DNA from: 66-474 sp035717365
GTDB taxonomy: Bacteria; Pseudomonadota; Gammaproteobacteria; Xanthomonadales; Rhodanobacteraceae
Direction of reading: 5' to 3'
Assembly: GCA_035717365.1 (NCBI GenBank)
Contig: DASTIS010000103.1
Coordinates: 1 to 44,242, forward strand
DNA: 44,242 bases
In this document: in pieces, positions 16,987 to 25,675 of the stretch
How positions within the stretch are numbered: position 1 is the first letter of the stretch
How the letters are laid out: every line of letters begins with the position of its first letter
Made by a program: the position numbers and the translations under genes
The notes under the pieces: model-generated
What the model saw: only the letters and a program-made list of their open reading frames with translations
Databases searched by the model: none
What the model was told of the DNA's origin: nothing

Positions 16987-18009
16987 ATGACCGATTCGCT
17001 TGTCCAGCACGATTTCACACTCGAACCCGACGACGCGCAAAGGCTGGCCAACCTGTGCGGGCCATTCGACGAACACCTGCGGCAGATCGAAATGCGGCTC
17101 GGCGTCGAAATCAACAACCGCGGCAACGTGTTCCGCGTGATCGGCGAGGATGTCGCCGTCAAATCCGGCGAGCGCGTACTGCGCACGCTGTACGCGGCAA
17201 CGGAACACGAAACACTGGACGGTCGCAAGATCAGCACCCGTTTGTCGGAAGCCGGCATCGACGCGCTGGCCGAGAAGCGGGCCGAAGGCGCCCAGGAAGT
17301 CGTGATCAAGGTGAAGCGCGGCACCATCCGCGGACGCGGCCCGAACCAGGAGCGTTACCTGCACGCGATCGCGACCCACGACCTCAACTTCGGCATTGGT
17401 CCGGCCGGCACCGGCAAGACGTATCTGGCCGTCGCGAGCGCGGTCGAGGCGCTGGAAACCGGCCGCGTGCAAAGGCTGGTCCTGGTGCGCCCGGCGGTCG
17501 AAGCCGGTGAGAAGCTCGGGTTCCTGCCGGGCGACCTTGCGCAAAAGGTCGATCCGTACCTGCGTCCGTTGTATGACGCGTTGTACGAAATGCTGGGCTT
17601 CGATCGGGTCGCGCGCCTGATCGAGCGCAGCGTGATCGAGATCGCACCGCTCGCCTACATGCGCGGACGCACGCTCAACGATTCGTTCGTGATCCTCGAC
17701 GAGGCGCAGAACAGCACCGTCGAGCAGATGAAGATGTTCCTGACCCGCATTGGTTTCGGCACCACCACGGTGGTGACCGGCGACGTGACCCAGGTGGACT
17801 TGCCGCGCAGCACCCGCTCGGGCCTGCGCAACGTGATCGAGGTGCTGCGTGGCGTCGATGGCATCAGCTTCACTTTCTTCACGGCACGCGACGTGGTGCG
17901 GCATCCGCTGGTGGCCAAGATCGTGCGAGCGTACGAGAGGGCGGAAGATGACGAGGCCGGGACTCGGGACCCGGGACCTGGGAAAAGCGCGGCGGCTCCT
18001 CGTGACTAG
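16987..18009 (+). CDS. ybeZ: PhoH-like ATPase (YbeZ)
   Basis: A 340-residue PhoH-family P-loop ATPase that works with YbeY in RNA/ribosome quality control. The N-terminal KH-like part (about 35-75, LGVEINNRGNVFRVIGED) is followed by Walker A GPAGTGKT (138-145) and Walker B FVILDEAQN, with VVTGDVTQVDLPR as sensor region. The C-terminal tail EAGTRDPGPGKSAAAPRD is encoded by a GGGACCC-type tract, so it is repeat-derived and probably not part of the fold. The ybeY start lies 13 nt after the stop. Confidence 0.93.
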   Translation: MTDSLVQHDFTLEPDDAQRLANLCGPFDEHLRQIEMRLGVEINNRGNVFRVIGEDVAVKSGERVLRTLYAATEHETLDGRKISTRLSEAGIDALAEKRAEGAQEVVIKVKRGTIRGRGPNQERYLHAIATHDLNFGIGPAGTGKTYLAVASAVEALETGRVQRLVLVRPAVEAGEKLGFLPGDLAQKVDPYLRPLYDALYEMLGFDRVARLIERSVIEIAPLAYMRGRTLNDSFVILDEAQNSTVEQMKMFLTRIGFGTTTVVTGDVTQVDLPRSTRSGLRNVIEVLRGVDGISFTFFTARDVVRHPLVAKIVRAYERAEDDEAGTRDPGPGKSAAAPRD

Positions 18010-18088
18010 GCCAGATGTGGTCGTGAGCAAACTTCCGAAATTGCGAGCGGGCGGTTCTTCGGGTCCCGGGTCCCGGGTCCCGAGTCCC
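17958..18088. repeat. GGGACCC heptamer tracts at the phoH/ybeY junction
   Basis: Two tracts of the same heptamer family lie 80 bp apart in opposite orientation. GGGACTCGGGACCCGGGACC occupies about 17960-17979, inside the end of phoH. The inverse GGGTCCCGGGTCCCGGGTCC starts at about 18060 and runs into CGAGTCCCG near the start of ybeY. Other tracts are at about 6927, 7091, 9333 and 19736. Confidence 0.8.
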
Positions 18089-18562
18089 GTTCTGGTACAT
18101 GTCGGTTACGCCCTGCCCCGCCGCGGCATCCCGTCGCCCACGAGTTTCCGCGAATGGGTCACCGCGGCGCTGGCCGGTGCGCACCATCGCAAGCCCGCCG
18201 AATTGTCGATCCGCATCGTCGGCGCACTCGAGGGCCGCTCCATGAATCGCCGCTACCGCGGCAAGGATTACGCCACCAATGTGCTGTCGTTCCCCGCGGA
18301 TCTGCCGCGCGGGATCACCTCGCCGTTGCTGGGCGATCTGGTGATTTGCGCGCCGGTCGTCCTCCGCGAAGCGCGCGAGCAGCACAAGGTGCCACGCGAC
18401 CACTACGCGCACCTTGCGGTCCACGGCACATTGCACCTGCTCGGCTACGACCATCTGAACGACCGCGATGCCACCCACATGGAGGCGCTGGAAACGCGCA
18501 TCCTCGCCGCGCTTGGCATCGCCGATCCGTATTCATGCCTGGAAGCATCCGATCGCAGGTAA
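18023..18562 (+). CDS. ybeY: Endoribonuclease YbeY
   Basis: A 179-residue metal-dependent endoribonuclease needed for 16S rRNA 3' maturation and ribosome quality control. The zinc-binding signature is complete: HLAVHGTLHLLGYDH, preceded by the substrate-side motif YRGKDYATNVLSFP. The start is difficult. Codons between the conserved VLVHVGYALP and the phoH stop are repeat-derived (GGSSGPGSRVPSP). GTG 18023, 13 nt after the phoH stop, is the first sensible start, while an ATG at 17948 would overlap phoH. The N-terminus thus probably carries about 25 non-family residues. Confidence 0.88.
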   Translation: MSKLPKLRAGGSSGPGSRVPSPVLVHVGYALPRRGIPSPTSFREWVTAALAGAHHRKPAELSIRIVGALEGRSMNRRYRGKDYATNVLSFPADLPRGITSPLLGDLVICAPVVLREAREQHKVPRDHYAHLAVHGTLHLLGYDHLNDRDATHMEALETRILAALGIADPYSCLEASDRR

Positions 18563-18887
18563 TTGGAGCCCTCCCCTTCAAGGGGTGGCGGCCGTCGGCC
18601 GAGCGCGTAGTGCTGGGTAGGGATGGTGTTGCACGACAGATCCACCCCATCCCGGCCGGCCCTCCTGCCCTTGAAGCCCGGTCTGCACGTCCCTGTGCAG
18701 CGGCTCGCCGGGGCGCGGCAGTGCCGCGCGAAACCCAGGCTCACCCCCTTGAAGGGGAAGGAGAAAGGCACAGTCGGCGCCGTGGTTGCCATCGGGACGG
18801 GTGCATTTCTCGAACCATCGCTCCTGCGCCCGAGGTGCATATCCGCTAGAATTGACGACCCGCCCCTGCGGGGACGTGCTTCCTCCT
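18563..18887. repeat. Paired palindromic element between ybeY and corC
   Basis: This 325-bp gap has no evident gene. It holds the palindrome CCCCTT-C-AAGGGG (18573-18585) and its partner CCCCTT-G-AAGGGG (18745-18757), the third example of the paired element seen at 5461-5566 and 9405-9528. The intervening sequence here is GC-rich and different. A TAGAAT box near 18847 could serve as a -10 for corC, but no -35 is convincing. Confidence 0.65.
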
Positions 18888-19733
18888 ATGTCCGCAGAAC
18901 CACCCAGTACCAACGGCCCCGCCCACCGTTCGTTGTGGGACCGTTTGGGCCACCTGCTTGCCGGCGAACCCCGCAACCCCGAGGAACTGCTCGAGGAGCT
19001 GCGCGACGCGCAGACCAACGGCCTGCTGACCGGCGAAACCTACGCGATGATCGAAGGCGCGATCCGGGTCACCGAGATGGTGGTCGGCGACGTGATGGTG
19101 CCGCGCGCGCAAATGGTCATGATCGACGTCGACGACGACCTGTCGAAGATCCTCGACACGGTCATCGAATCGGGACACTCGCGTTTCCCGGTGCATGGCG
19201 AGGACAAGGACGAGATCCTAGGCATCCTGCTCGCCAAGGACCTGCTGCGTCGCGACGAGGCCGGCACACTCGACATGCGCGCGCTGCTGCGCCATGCGGT
19301 GATGATCCCAGAGTCGATGCGGCTCAACGTGCTGCTGGCCGAATTCCGCCGCTCACGCAACCACATGGCGGTGGTGGTGGACGAATACGGCGGCGTGGCC
19401 GGGCTCGTCACCATCGAGGATGTACTGGAGGAGATCGTCGGGGAAATCGACGACGAACACGACGACGCGGCACCGCCCAAACTGATCGTCGCGCAACCGG
19501 ACGGCAGTGCGCTGGTCGATGCGCTGACCCCGATCGAGGATTTCAACGAGCATTTCCAGACCGGGTTTTCCGACGAGGAATACGACACCATCGGCGGGCT
19601 CGTCACCGCGGAAATCGGCCACCTGCCCGACCCCGGCGAATCCGCCGCGCTGGGCGAGTACGCGTTCGATGTGACACGGGCCGACGATCGGCGGGTGCTG
19701 CAGTTCCGGGTGCGCAGGCAGGAAGCGGCGTAA
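18888..19733 (+). CDS. corC: CorC/YbeX-type CBS-domain protein
   Basis: A 281-residue cytosolic protein with a CBS pair and C-terminal CorC_HlyC domain, the YbeX/CorC type encoded beside ybeY. Motifs: VVGDVMVPRAQMVMIDVDDD (first CBS), FPVHGEDKDEILGILLAKDL, MAVVVDEYGGVAGLVTIEDV (second CBS), and ALVDALTPIEDFNEHF in the CorC_HlyC domain. YbeX has been linked to magnesium homeostasis and ribosome metabolism. ATG 18888 (MSAEPPSTNGP) follows a short leader. In E. coli the next gene is lnt; here it is a DUF4105 protein. Confidence 0.93.
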   Translation: MSAEPPSTNGPAHRSLWDRLGHLLAGEPRNPEELLEELRDAQTNGLLTGETYAMIEGAIRVTEMVVGDVMVPRAQMVMIDVDDDLSKILDTVIESGHSRFPVHGEDKDEILGILLAKDLLRRDEAGTLDMRALLRHAVMIPESMRLNVLLAEFRRSRNHMAVVVDEYGGVAGLVTIEDVLEEIVGEIDDEHDDAAPPKLIVAQPDGSALVDALTPIEDFNEHFQTGFSDEEYDTIGGLVTAEIGHLPDPGESAALGEYAFDVTRADDRRVLQFRVRRQEAA

Positions 19734-19735
19734 GT

Positions 19736-19885
19736 CCGGGACTCGGGACGAGCATAAAGCGTCTTGTCATTCCGGTGCATCGCCAGCTCCATCGGCGATG
19801 AACCCGGAATCCAGTGCCCTTTTTCCCAGACTCCAAACCGCCCGGTGCAATCGAGAAGCGGGAATCCGCATCCTGGGAAAAATCG
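19736..19885. repeat. Repeat-filled gap between corC and the DUF4105 gene
   Basis: After corC there is a short GGGACTCGGGACGAG tract (19738-19752), then an inverted ATTCCGG unit: GTCATTCCGGTGCATCGCC with ATCGGCGATGAACCCGGAAT (about 19767-19816). No gene seen. Confidence 0.65.
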
Positions 19886-19923
19886 GGTGACGCTGATATG
19901 ACGAGACTTGCATAATTCCGCGA

Positions 19924-21243
19924 ATGCGCAAAACGCGGCATCATGCGTGGTCACCCTGTCGCGGAAATCCATCCTTGTTACCCACTGCCCCGCATTGGAC
20001 CATCGGACACGTTGCGCGCGTAGTCTTGATGGCGCTGGCACTGCTGATTGCGTCGGCGCCGCACGCCCACGCCGGCGTGGCCGACACGCCGGGCGCCGAT
20101 TTGCGCGTGGACCTCTACACCTATGGTCCCGGCACGATCTACTGGGAGCGTTTCGGCCACGATGCGCTGGTGATCACCGACACCGGGAGCGGCGAGTCGT
20201 ATGCGTTCAATTACGGCATGTTCGACTTCGACCAGGAGGATTTCTACTTCAACTTCGCGCGCGGGATCATGATCTACCGCGCCGCCGCGTGGCCGACCGC
20301 CGACGACATCCGGCAATTCTCCGGCGAGGGCCGCTCGATCACCGCCCAACGTCTCAACCTGACGGCCTCGCAGCGCGCCGCCTTGCGCGATTTCCTGGTC
20401 TGGAACGTGCAGCCGCAAAACTCGCGCTACCGTTACCGTTATTTCGCCGACAACTGCACCACGCGGGTTCGCGACGCGCTGGACCAGGTACTCGGCGGCG
20501 CGCTGCGCCGGCAACTGACCGCGCCGGCCGAAGGCGGCGAAACCTACCGCAGCGAAACCGACCGCCTGATGTCGGGGCAACCGTGGCTGATGTACTTGCT
20601 GGATCTTGGACTCGGCCCTTACGCCGACCAACCCCTGACGCAATGGACCGGCGCGTTCCTGCCGGCGCTGCTGATGCGCGAGCTGCGCAACGTGCACGGT
20701 GCCGATGGGCAACCACTGGTCGCCTCCGAAACGGTGCTTTCACCGCAACGCCTGCCGTCGCCACCCGCCCAACCGCCCGACCTGCGCTGGCCGCTGCTGA
20801 TCGCGGGATTGATCCTGGGCGTGGCCTTCGTGGCTGCCGCGTCGCTGAGCAGCCGGTATGACATCGACCGCTGGTGGTTCGCGGTGGTCGGCGCCCTCTA
20901 CGCGCTGTTGGCGGGCCTGGTCGGGGTATTGCTGCTGGTCCTGTGGTTCGCCACCGCGCATCGCGCGGCGTGGGCCAACGAAAACCTTTGGCTGTTCAAT
21001 CCCGCCGCGTGGTTGCTGGTTCCCACGCTGCTGCGCCTGCGCAAACCCCGAGCGGGCGCTTCGCGGCCCGCGTTGTGGATCGCGGCTTTGCTCACCCTGC
21101 TCGCCGTGTTCGCACTGGTCTCGAAACTGCTGCCATGGTTCCCGCAACACAACCTGCCGTGGATCCTGTTCGGGTTGCCGGCGTGGCTGGGATTGCTGGG
21201 CGGTTTGTGGCTGATGCGCGGCAAGCAAACCGTCCGCAAATGA
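19924..21243 (+). CDS. DUF4105 / Lnb-type membrane protein in the lnt position
   Basis: A 439-residue exported membrane protein. The periplasmic DUF4105 domain (Pfam: Lnb N-terminal periplasmic domain) lies at about 60-290 and has the candidate catalytic pair H79 in YWERFGHDALVI and C178 in YFADNCTTRVRDAL, plus YAFNYGMFDFDQ. Five or so hydrophobic helices follow from about 287 to 430. In Bacteroides, Lnb with this architecture N-acylates lipoproteins in place of Lnt. Here the gene directly follows miaB-phoH-ybeY-corC, exactly where E. coli has lnt, and lgt is 1.1 kb away. Start uncertain: ATG 19924, TTG 19975 or ATG 20029 all precede the signal-like segment. The family call is firm; the acyltransferase role is inference. 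Confidence 0.85.
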   Translation: MRKTRHHAWSPCRGNPSLLPTAPHWTIGHVARVVLMALALLIASAPHAHAGVADTPGADLRVDLYTYGPGTIYWERFGHDALVITDTGSGESYAFNYGMFDFDQEDFYFNFARGIMIYRAAAWPTADDIRQFSGEGRSITAQRLNLTASQRAALRDFLVWNVQPQNSRYRYRYFADNCTTRVRDALDQVLGGALRRQLTAPAEGGETYRSETDRLMSGQPWLMYLLDLGLGPYADQPLTQWTGAFLPALLMRELRNVHGADGQPLVASETVLSPQRLPSPPAQPPDLRWPLLIAGLILGVAFVAAASLSSRYDIDRWWFAVVGALYALLAGLVGVLLLVLWFATAHRAAWANENLWLFNPAAWLLVPTLLRLRKPRAGASRPALWIAALLTLLAVFALVSKLLPWFPQHNLPWILFGLPAWLGLLGGLWLMRGKQTVRK

Positions 21244-21357
21244 ACACCAACGCAAGGGGCACGTGACTGCTTGCAGGTCAAATCCCCGCGTTGACCCGCG
21301 TTCATGCGCAGGCCGATCCCGTTCCGCTTCGCATCGCCGATCCTGCATAATCGACGC

Positions 21358-22350
21358 ATGGACCAGGCTTCCTCCAACCCGATGGTTGCCAACTGCGTCG
21401 CCTACGGAGCCGACGGCAAGCGAATCGGTGACCTTACCCTGGACGAGATCAGCGACTTCCTCGCGCAGCCGGACGGTTTCGTATGGCTCGGGTTGATCGA
21501 GCCCGACGAAGCCCTGCTGGAGAAGCTGCAGGCCGAATTCGGATTGCACGAACTCGCGGTCGAGGATGCGCACACTGCCCACCAGCGACCCAAGATCGAG
21601 GCCTACGGCGACTCGCTGTTCATCGTCGCGCAGACCGCGCAAATTACCGACGGCAACATCGCCTTCGGCGAAACCCACATTTTCATCGGCAAGCGCTACC
21701 TGCTGACCGTGCGCCACGGCGCTTCGCTTTCCTACGTGCCGGCGCGCCGCGGCTGCGAACAGGCGCCCGAGCATCTCGCACTGGGCCCGAGCTATGCGTT
21801 GTATTCGATCCTCGACTTCATCGTCGACAACTATCTGCCAATCGTGCAGGACTTCAAGCAGGAACTGCAGGATCTCGAAAAAGACGTGTTCGGCGAGATC
21901 GCCAACCGCGAAGTCACGCGCCGGCTGTACGACATGCAGCGCGAGCTGCTGACGCTGAAGCTCGCCGCCACGCCTTTGCAGGACATCCTCAACCAACTGG
22001 TGCGACTGCACCCCGAAGTGATCCGCGACGAAGTGCGGCCCTACTTCCGCGATGTGCAGGATCATGTGACCCGGGTCAGCGACGCGATCGGCTCGATGCG
22101 CGAAATGCTGGGCGCGGCCATGAACGTCAACCTGTCACTGATCACCGTGCGCCAGAATGAAGTGGTCAAGCGCCTCGCCGGCTGGGCCGCCCTGCTGGCG
22201 GCACCGACCCTGCTGGCGAGCTGGTATGGCATGAACTTCCACGGCATGCCCGAGCTCGCCAACCGCTACGCCTACCCCGCCATCATCGCGTTCACGATCG
22301 CCGTCTGCGTCACGCTGTTCATCGTGCTCAAGCGCGCGAAGTGGTTGTAG
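21358..22350 (+). CDS. corA: Magnesium/cobalt transporter CorA
   Basis: A 330-residue CorA-type channel. A soluble alpha/beta N-terminal domain and long stalk helix (about 150-270) lead to two C-terminal transmembrane helices, with the selectivity motif GMN at 291-293 (SWYGMNFHGMPEL). The basic tail is KRAKWL. ATG 21358 (MDQASSNPMVANC) is chosen; a CATAAT box at 21346-21351 ends 6 nt before the ATG, which would give a leaderless or nearly leaderless mRNA. Its 3' end overlaps the end of lgt by 23 bp in convergent orientation. Confidence 0.94.
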   Translation: MDQASSNPMVANCVAYGADGKRIGDLTLDEISDFLAQPDGFVWLGLIEPDEALLEKLQAEFGLHELAVEDAHTAHQRPKIEAYGDSLFIVAQTAQITDGNIAFGETHIFIGKRYLLTVRHGASLSYVPARRGCEQAPEHLALGPSYALYSILDFIVDNYLPIVQDFKQELQDLEKDVFGEIANREVTRRLYDMQRELLTLKLAATPLQDILNQLVRLHPEVIRDEVRPYFRDVQDHVTRVSDAIGSMREMLGAAMNVNLSLITVRQNEVVKRLAGWAALLAAPTLLASWYGMNFHGMPELANRYAYPAIIAFTIAVCVTLFIVLKRAKWL

Positions 22351-23245
22351 CCACGACCGGTCGCGGCTCGACGACCGGCGCGCGCCGCGACATCCACAGC
22401 AGGATCAGGCCGACGACAATCAGCGGGATCGACTGGACCTGGCCCATGGTCACCCAGCCGGTGTGGAACAGGTACCCGATCTGCACGTCGGGCTCGCGGA
22501 CAAACTCGATCGCGAAACGAAAGCAGCCGTACAACAAGGCGAACAGGCCCGACACCGCATAGCGACGGCGCGGCCTGATCGAGAACACCCACAGCACCGT
22601 GAACAGCACCATGCCTTCCAGCAGGAATTCGTAGAGTTCCGAGGGGTGGCGCGCGTAGGCGTCGAGCATCCCGGACGGGTACAACGCGCGCAACTGCGCG
22701 GCCGTCATGCCGGCGAATTTCGGGTTTTCCTGCAACGCATGCGGGAAGATCATGCCCCACGGCTGGTCGGTGACCCTGCCCCACAACTCGCCATTGATGA
22801 AATTGCCCAGCCGGCCGAGACCGAGTCCGATCGGCACCAGCGGCGCCACGAAGTCCACCACGTCGAAGTAATGCGTCACCGCCGCGCGGTTGCGCCACCA
22901 CCACCACAGGCTCGCGACCAGCACGCCCAGCAGGCCACCGTGGAACGACATCCCGCCGTCCCATACCTTGAACAGTTGCAGCGGATCGGTCCAGATCCAG
23001 CGGATCGGCTGGTAGGTCAGCATGTACCAGATCCGCCCGCCGACGATGACGCCGAGCATGCAGTAGAACGTCAGGTCCAGGAACGGGTCGCGTTCGACAG
23101 CGAGCCGCCCGCGCTTGCGGCGGTATTCGCCGAGCGCCAGGCCGGCGATGAAACCCATCAGGTACATCAGCCCGTACCAGCGCACTCCGAAAGAGAAGAT
23201 GTGGAAGGCGACGGGATCGATGTCGACGAAGAACGGATGGGCCAT
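22328..23245 (-). CDS. lgt: Phosphatidylglycerol--prolipoprotein diacylglyceryl transferase
   Basis: A 305-residue inner-membrane enzyme that attaches diacylglycerol to the lipobox cysteine, the first step of lipoprotein maturation. The Lgt signature GRLGNFINGELWGR is at 144-157, and the catalytic-region histidine is in MSFHGGLLG (H102). About seven hydrophobic segments are visible, and the N-terminus MAHPFFVDIDPVAFHIF is typical. It converges on corA with a 23-bp overlap of the two 3' ends. The DUF4105 (Lnb-type) gene lies just beyond corA, so two lipoprotein-maturation candidates are neighbours. Confidence 0.95.
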   Translation of the reverse strand: MAHPFFVDIDPVAFHIFSFGVRWYGLMYLMGFIAGLALGEYRRKRGRLAVERDPFLDLTFYCMLGVIVGGRIWYMLTYQPIRWIWTDPLQLFKVWDGGMSFHGGLLGVLVASLWWWWRNRAAVTHYFDVVDFVAPLVPIGLGLGRLGNFINGELWGRVTDQPWGMIFPHALQENPKFAGMTAAQLRALYPSGMLDAYARHPSELYEFLLEGMVLFTVLWVFSIRPRRRYAVSGLFALLYGCFRFAIEFVREPDVQIGYLFHTGWVTMGQVQSIPLIVVGLILLWMSRRAPVVEPRPVVATTTSRA

Positions 23246-23449
23246 CAGCTTTGCTTCCTTCTCCCTTCGGGAGAAGGGCCGGAGATGATGATTCGATGAT
23301 CGCGCAATGCGCGATTATGCAGGGATTCGCCCCCCAACCCCAACCGCGTTCCCGGCACGCCCATGCACCTGGCCGCCCATTGCGGACGAGACGACCGATC
23401 GTTCCGGTCCTGTCCGGGCGGCGTTACGATGGCGGTTCCACCAAAAGCC

Positions 23450-25669
23450 ATGATGAGCAACCGTCTCGCCACCGCCGCCAGTCCCTACCTGCGGATGCAC
23501 GCCGACAACCCGGTCGACTGGCAACCCTGGGACGACATGGCGCTCGCGCACGCACGCGATACCGACACCCCGATCCTGCTGTCGATCGGTTACAGCGCCT
23601 GCCACTGGTGCCACGTGATGGCGCGCGAGTGCTTCGAAGTCCCCGCGATCGCCGCGGCGATGAACCGTTCGTTCGTGAACATCAAGCTCGACCGCGAGGA
23701 GCGGCCAGACATCGACCACGTGTATCAACTGGCCCACCAGGCGCTGAGCGGTCGCGGCGGCGGCTGGCCGCTGACGGCGTTTCTCGACCCGCAGAACCTC
23801 TCCCCGTTCTACATCGGCACCTACTTCCCGCCGACGCCACGACACGGGCTGCCGGGCTTCCCCGAAGTGCTGCAACGGGTGGGGGCGTACTTCGCCAGCC
23901 ATCGTGACGAGCTTCGCGCGCACGCCGAAGAACTGCGCGACTGGATGCAGCGCGTGGAGACCGATGTCCCGGGTACGGCTCCCGACGCGGACGCAACGAA
24001 CCGCAAGGCGATGCAGCGCGCCAGCGCGCGTTTCGATCCCGAGTGGGGAGGCACCCGCGGCGCGCCCAAGTTCCCGCGCGCGGCCGAACTGGAATGGCTG
24101 CTGGATCTCGCTTCCGAACCCCTCTCCGCCCGCGAGGGCACGCAGGACCTGACACCGCAGCCTGCAATTCGCGCCACCGCGGAACTCTCGGCTGCGGACG
24201 GCAGCAGCGAGGCGGAGGACGCAATCCGGATGGCGCACCGCACCCTCGGGATGATGGCCATGCGCGGTCTGCAAGACCATCTCGGTGGCGGCTTCTTCCG
24301 CTACTGCGTGGATGCGAGCTGGACGATCCCGCATTTCGAGAAGATGCTGTACGACAACGCCCAGTTGCTGCCACTGTATGCACGCGCAGCTTGCGCATGC
24401 GAAACGAAAGATGCCGCGCGGGCAGGCGCGTCACCCGACGTCGATCCGGCCTTGCAGGTGACGGCCACTACGGCGATGCAGGGAATCGTCGACTGGCTCG
24501 CCCGCGACATGCTCGCGCCGAGCGGCGCGTTCTACAGCGCGCTGGGCGCAGACAGTGCGGGAGAAGAAGGCCGGTTCTACCTGTGGACCCGCGAACAGAT
24601 GCAGAACGTGTTGCCGGATGCCACGCGCGCCGTGGCCGAACACGCATTCGGACTCGACCGCCCCGCCAACTTCGAGGGCAAGGCATGGCATTTGCTGCGC
24701 GTGGCGCCGCTCGGCAACGTGGCGTGGCAACTCGGACGCGCCGACGTCAACATCGAGGCCGAGTACGCCACGGCCCGCCACACATTGCTCGAGGCCCGCG
24801 AACGACGCGAGCACCCCGCGCGCGACGACAAGCGTCTCACCGCATGGAACGCGCTGGCCATCTCCGGATTCGCACGCACGGCGCGCCTGCTCGACGATGC
24901 GCGTTGTGCCGACATGGCATTGCGCGCGCTCGCCGCCTTGCGCGAATCGGCATGGATCGACGGCGAGCTGTTCGCCAACGCCGCGGAGCCGGCCTCCCTC
25001 ATCCCGGGCTTCCTCGACGACCATGCATTCGTCCTGGACGCGCTGCTGGAAACCATGCAACTCGCGTTCGACCCGCGCGACCTCGCCTGGGCGATCGCCC
25101 TTGCCGACGCGTTGCGTGAAAAGTTCTCCGACCGCGCCTCTGGCGGGTTCTGGCTTTCGAGCGAACAACACGCAACGCCCCTTGCACGCGGCCGCAGCTG
25201 GACCGACGACAGCCTGCCCAACGGCAACGGCGTCGCGATCCGTTCGTTGCTGAGGCTCGGTCATCTCATCGGCGACACCCGCTACCTCGGCACCGCCGAG
25301 TACGCACTGCGTGCCTCGGCGGCGGCACTCCGGCAGTATCCCGAAGGTTGCCCCACCGTGCTGCGCGCATTGAACGAATTCCAGCGGCCACGCATGCAGA
25401 TCGTGGTGCGCTGTCCGTCACCGCGACGGGAAGCATGGCGGACGGCGTTGCGCGATGCACTGCGCGGCGCCGGTATCGCACCGGGCGGCGATCCGGTGGA
25501 TGCATTCGTCATCACCGACGAACCCGGCGCGCTGCCGGGGTTGCTTGCCGCGCGCGTATCGCGCGGCGGCGATGGCACCGCGTATGTCTGCGAGGGCCCG
25601 AGCTGCCTGGCACCGATCACGTCGCCGGACGAGCTCGCCGACACATTGCGCACCGCAAATCCGCCCTGA
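23450..25669 (+). CDS. YyaL/SSP411-type protein (thioredoxin-like DUF255 and glycosidase-like domains)
   Basis: A protein of about 739 residues with an N-terminal thioredoxin-like (DUF255/Thioredox_DsbH) domain including IGYSACHWCHVMARECFE (CxxC at 51-54) and KLDREERPDIDHVY. A long six-hairpin glycosidase-like domain follows (FPRAAELEWLL, GGGFFRYCVDASWTIPHFEK, DDKRLTAWNALAISGFAR). It matches the bacterial YyaL family related to animal spermatogenesis protein 20; the biochemical function is not established. Possible starts are ATG 23429, 23450 and 23453; 23450 is used because family members begin close to NRLATAASPYL. It ends 6 bp from the end of the convergent TPM gene. Confidence 0.9.
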   Translation: MMSNRLATAASPYLRMHADNPVDWQPWDDMALAHARDTDTPILLSIGYSACHWCHVMARECFEVPAIAAAMNRSFVNIKLDREERPDIDHVYQLAHQALSGRGGGWPLTAFLDPQNLSPFYIGTYFPPTPRHGLPGFPEVLQRVGAYFASHRDELRAHAEELRDWMQRVETDVPGTAPDADATNRKAMQRASARFDPEWGGTRGAPKFPRAAELEWLLDLASEPLSAREGTQDLTPQPAIRATAELSAADGSSEAEDAIRMAHRTLGMMAMRGLQDHLGGGFFRYCVDASWTIPHFEKMLYDNAQLLPLYARAACACETKDAARAGASPDVDPALQVTATTAMQGIVDWLARDMLAPSGAFYSALGADSAGEEGRFYLWTREQMQNVLPDATRAVAEHAFGLDRPANFEGKAWHLLRVAPLGNVAWQLGRADVNIEAEYATARHTLLEARERREHPARDDKRLTAWNALAISGFARTARLLDDARCADMALRALAALRESAWIDGELFANAAEPASLIPGFLDDHAFVLDALLETMQLAFDPRDLAWAIALADALREKFSDRASGGFWLSSEQHATPLARGRSWTDDSLPNGNGVAIRSLLRLGHLIGDTRYLGTAEYALRASAAALRQYPEGCPTVLRALNEFQRPRMQIVVRCPSPRREAWRTALRDALRGAGIAPGGDPVDAFVITDEPGALPGLLAARVSRGGDGTAYVCEGPSCLAPITSPDELADTLRTANPP

Positions 25670-25675
25670 TCCCGT

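Noticed and set aside
17948..18022. ATG 17948 as the ybeY start
   Set aside because: It would overlap phoH by 62 bp and add residues translated from the heptamer tract; GTG 18023 just after the phoH stop is more reasonable.
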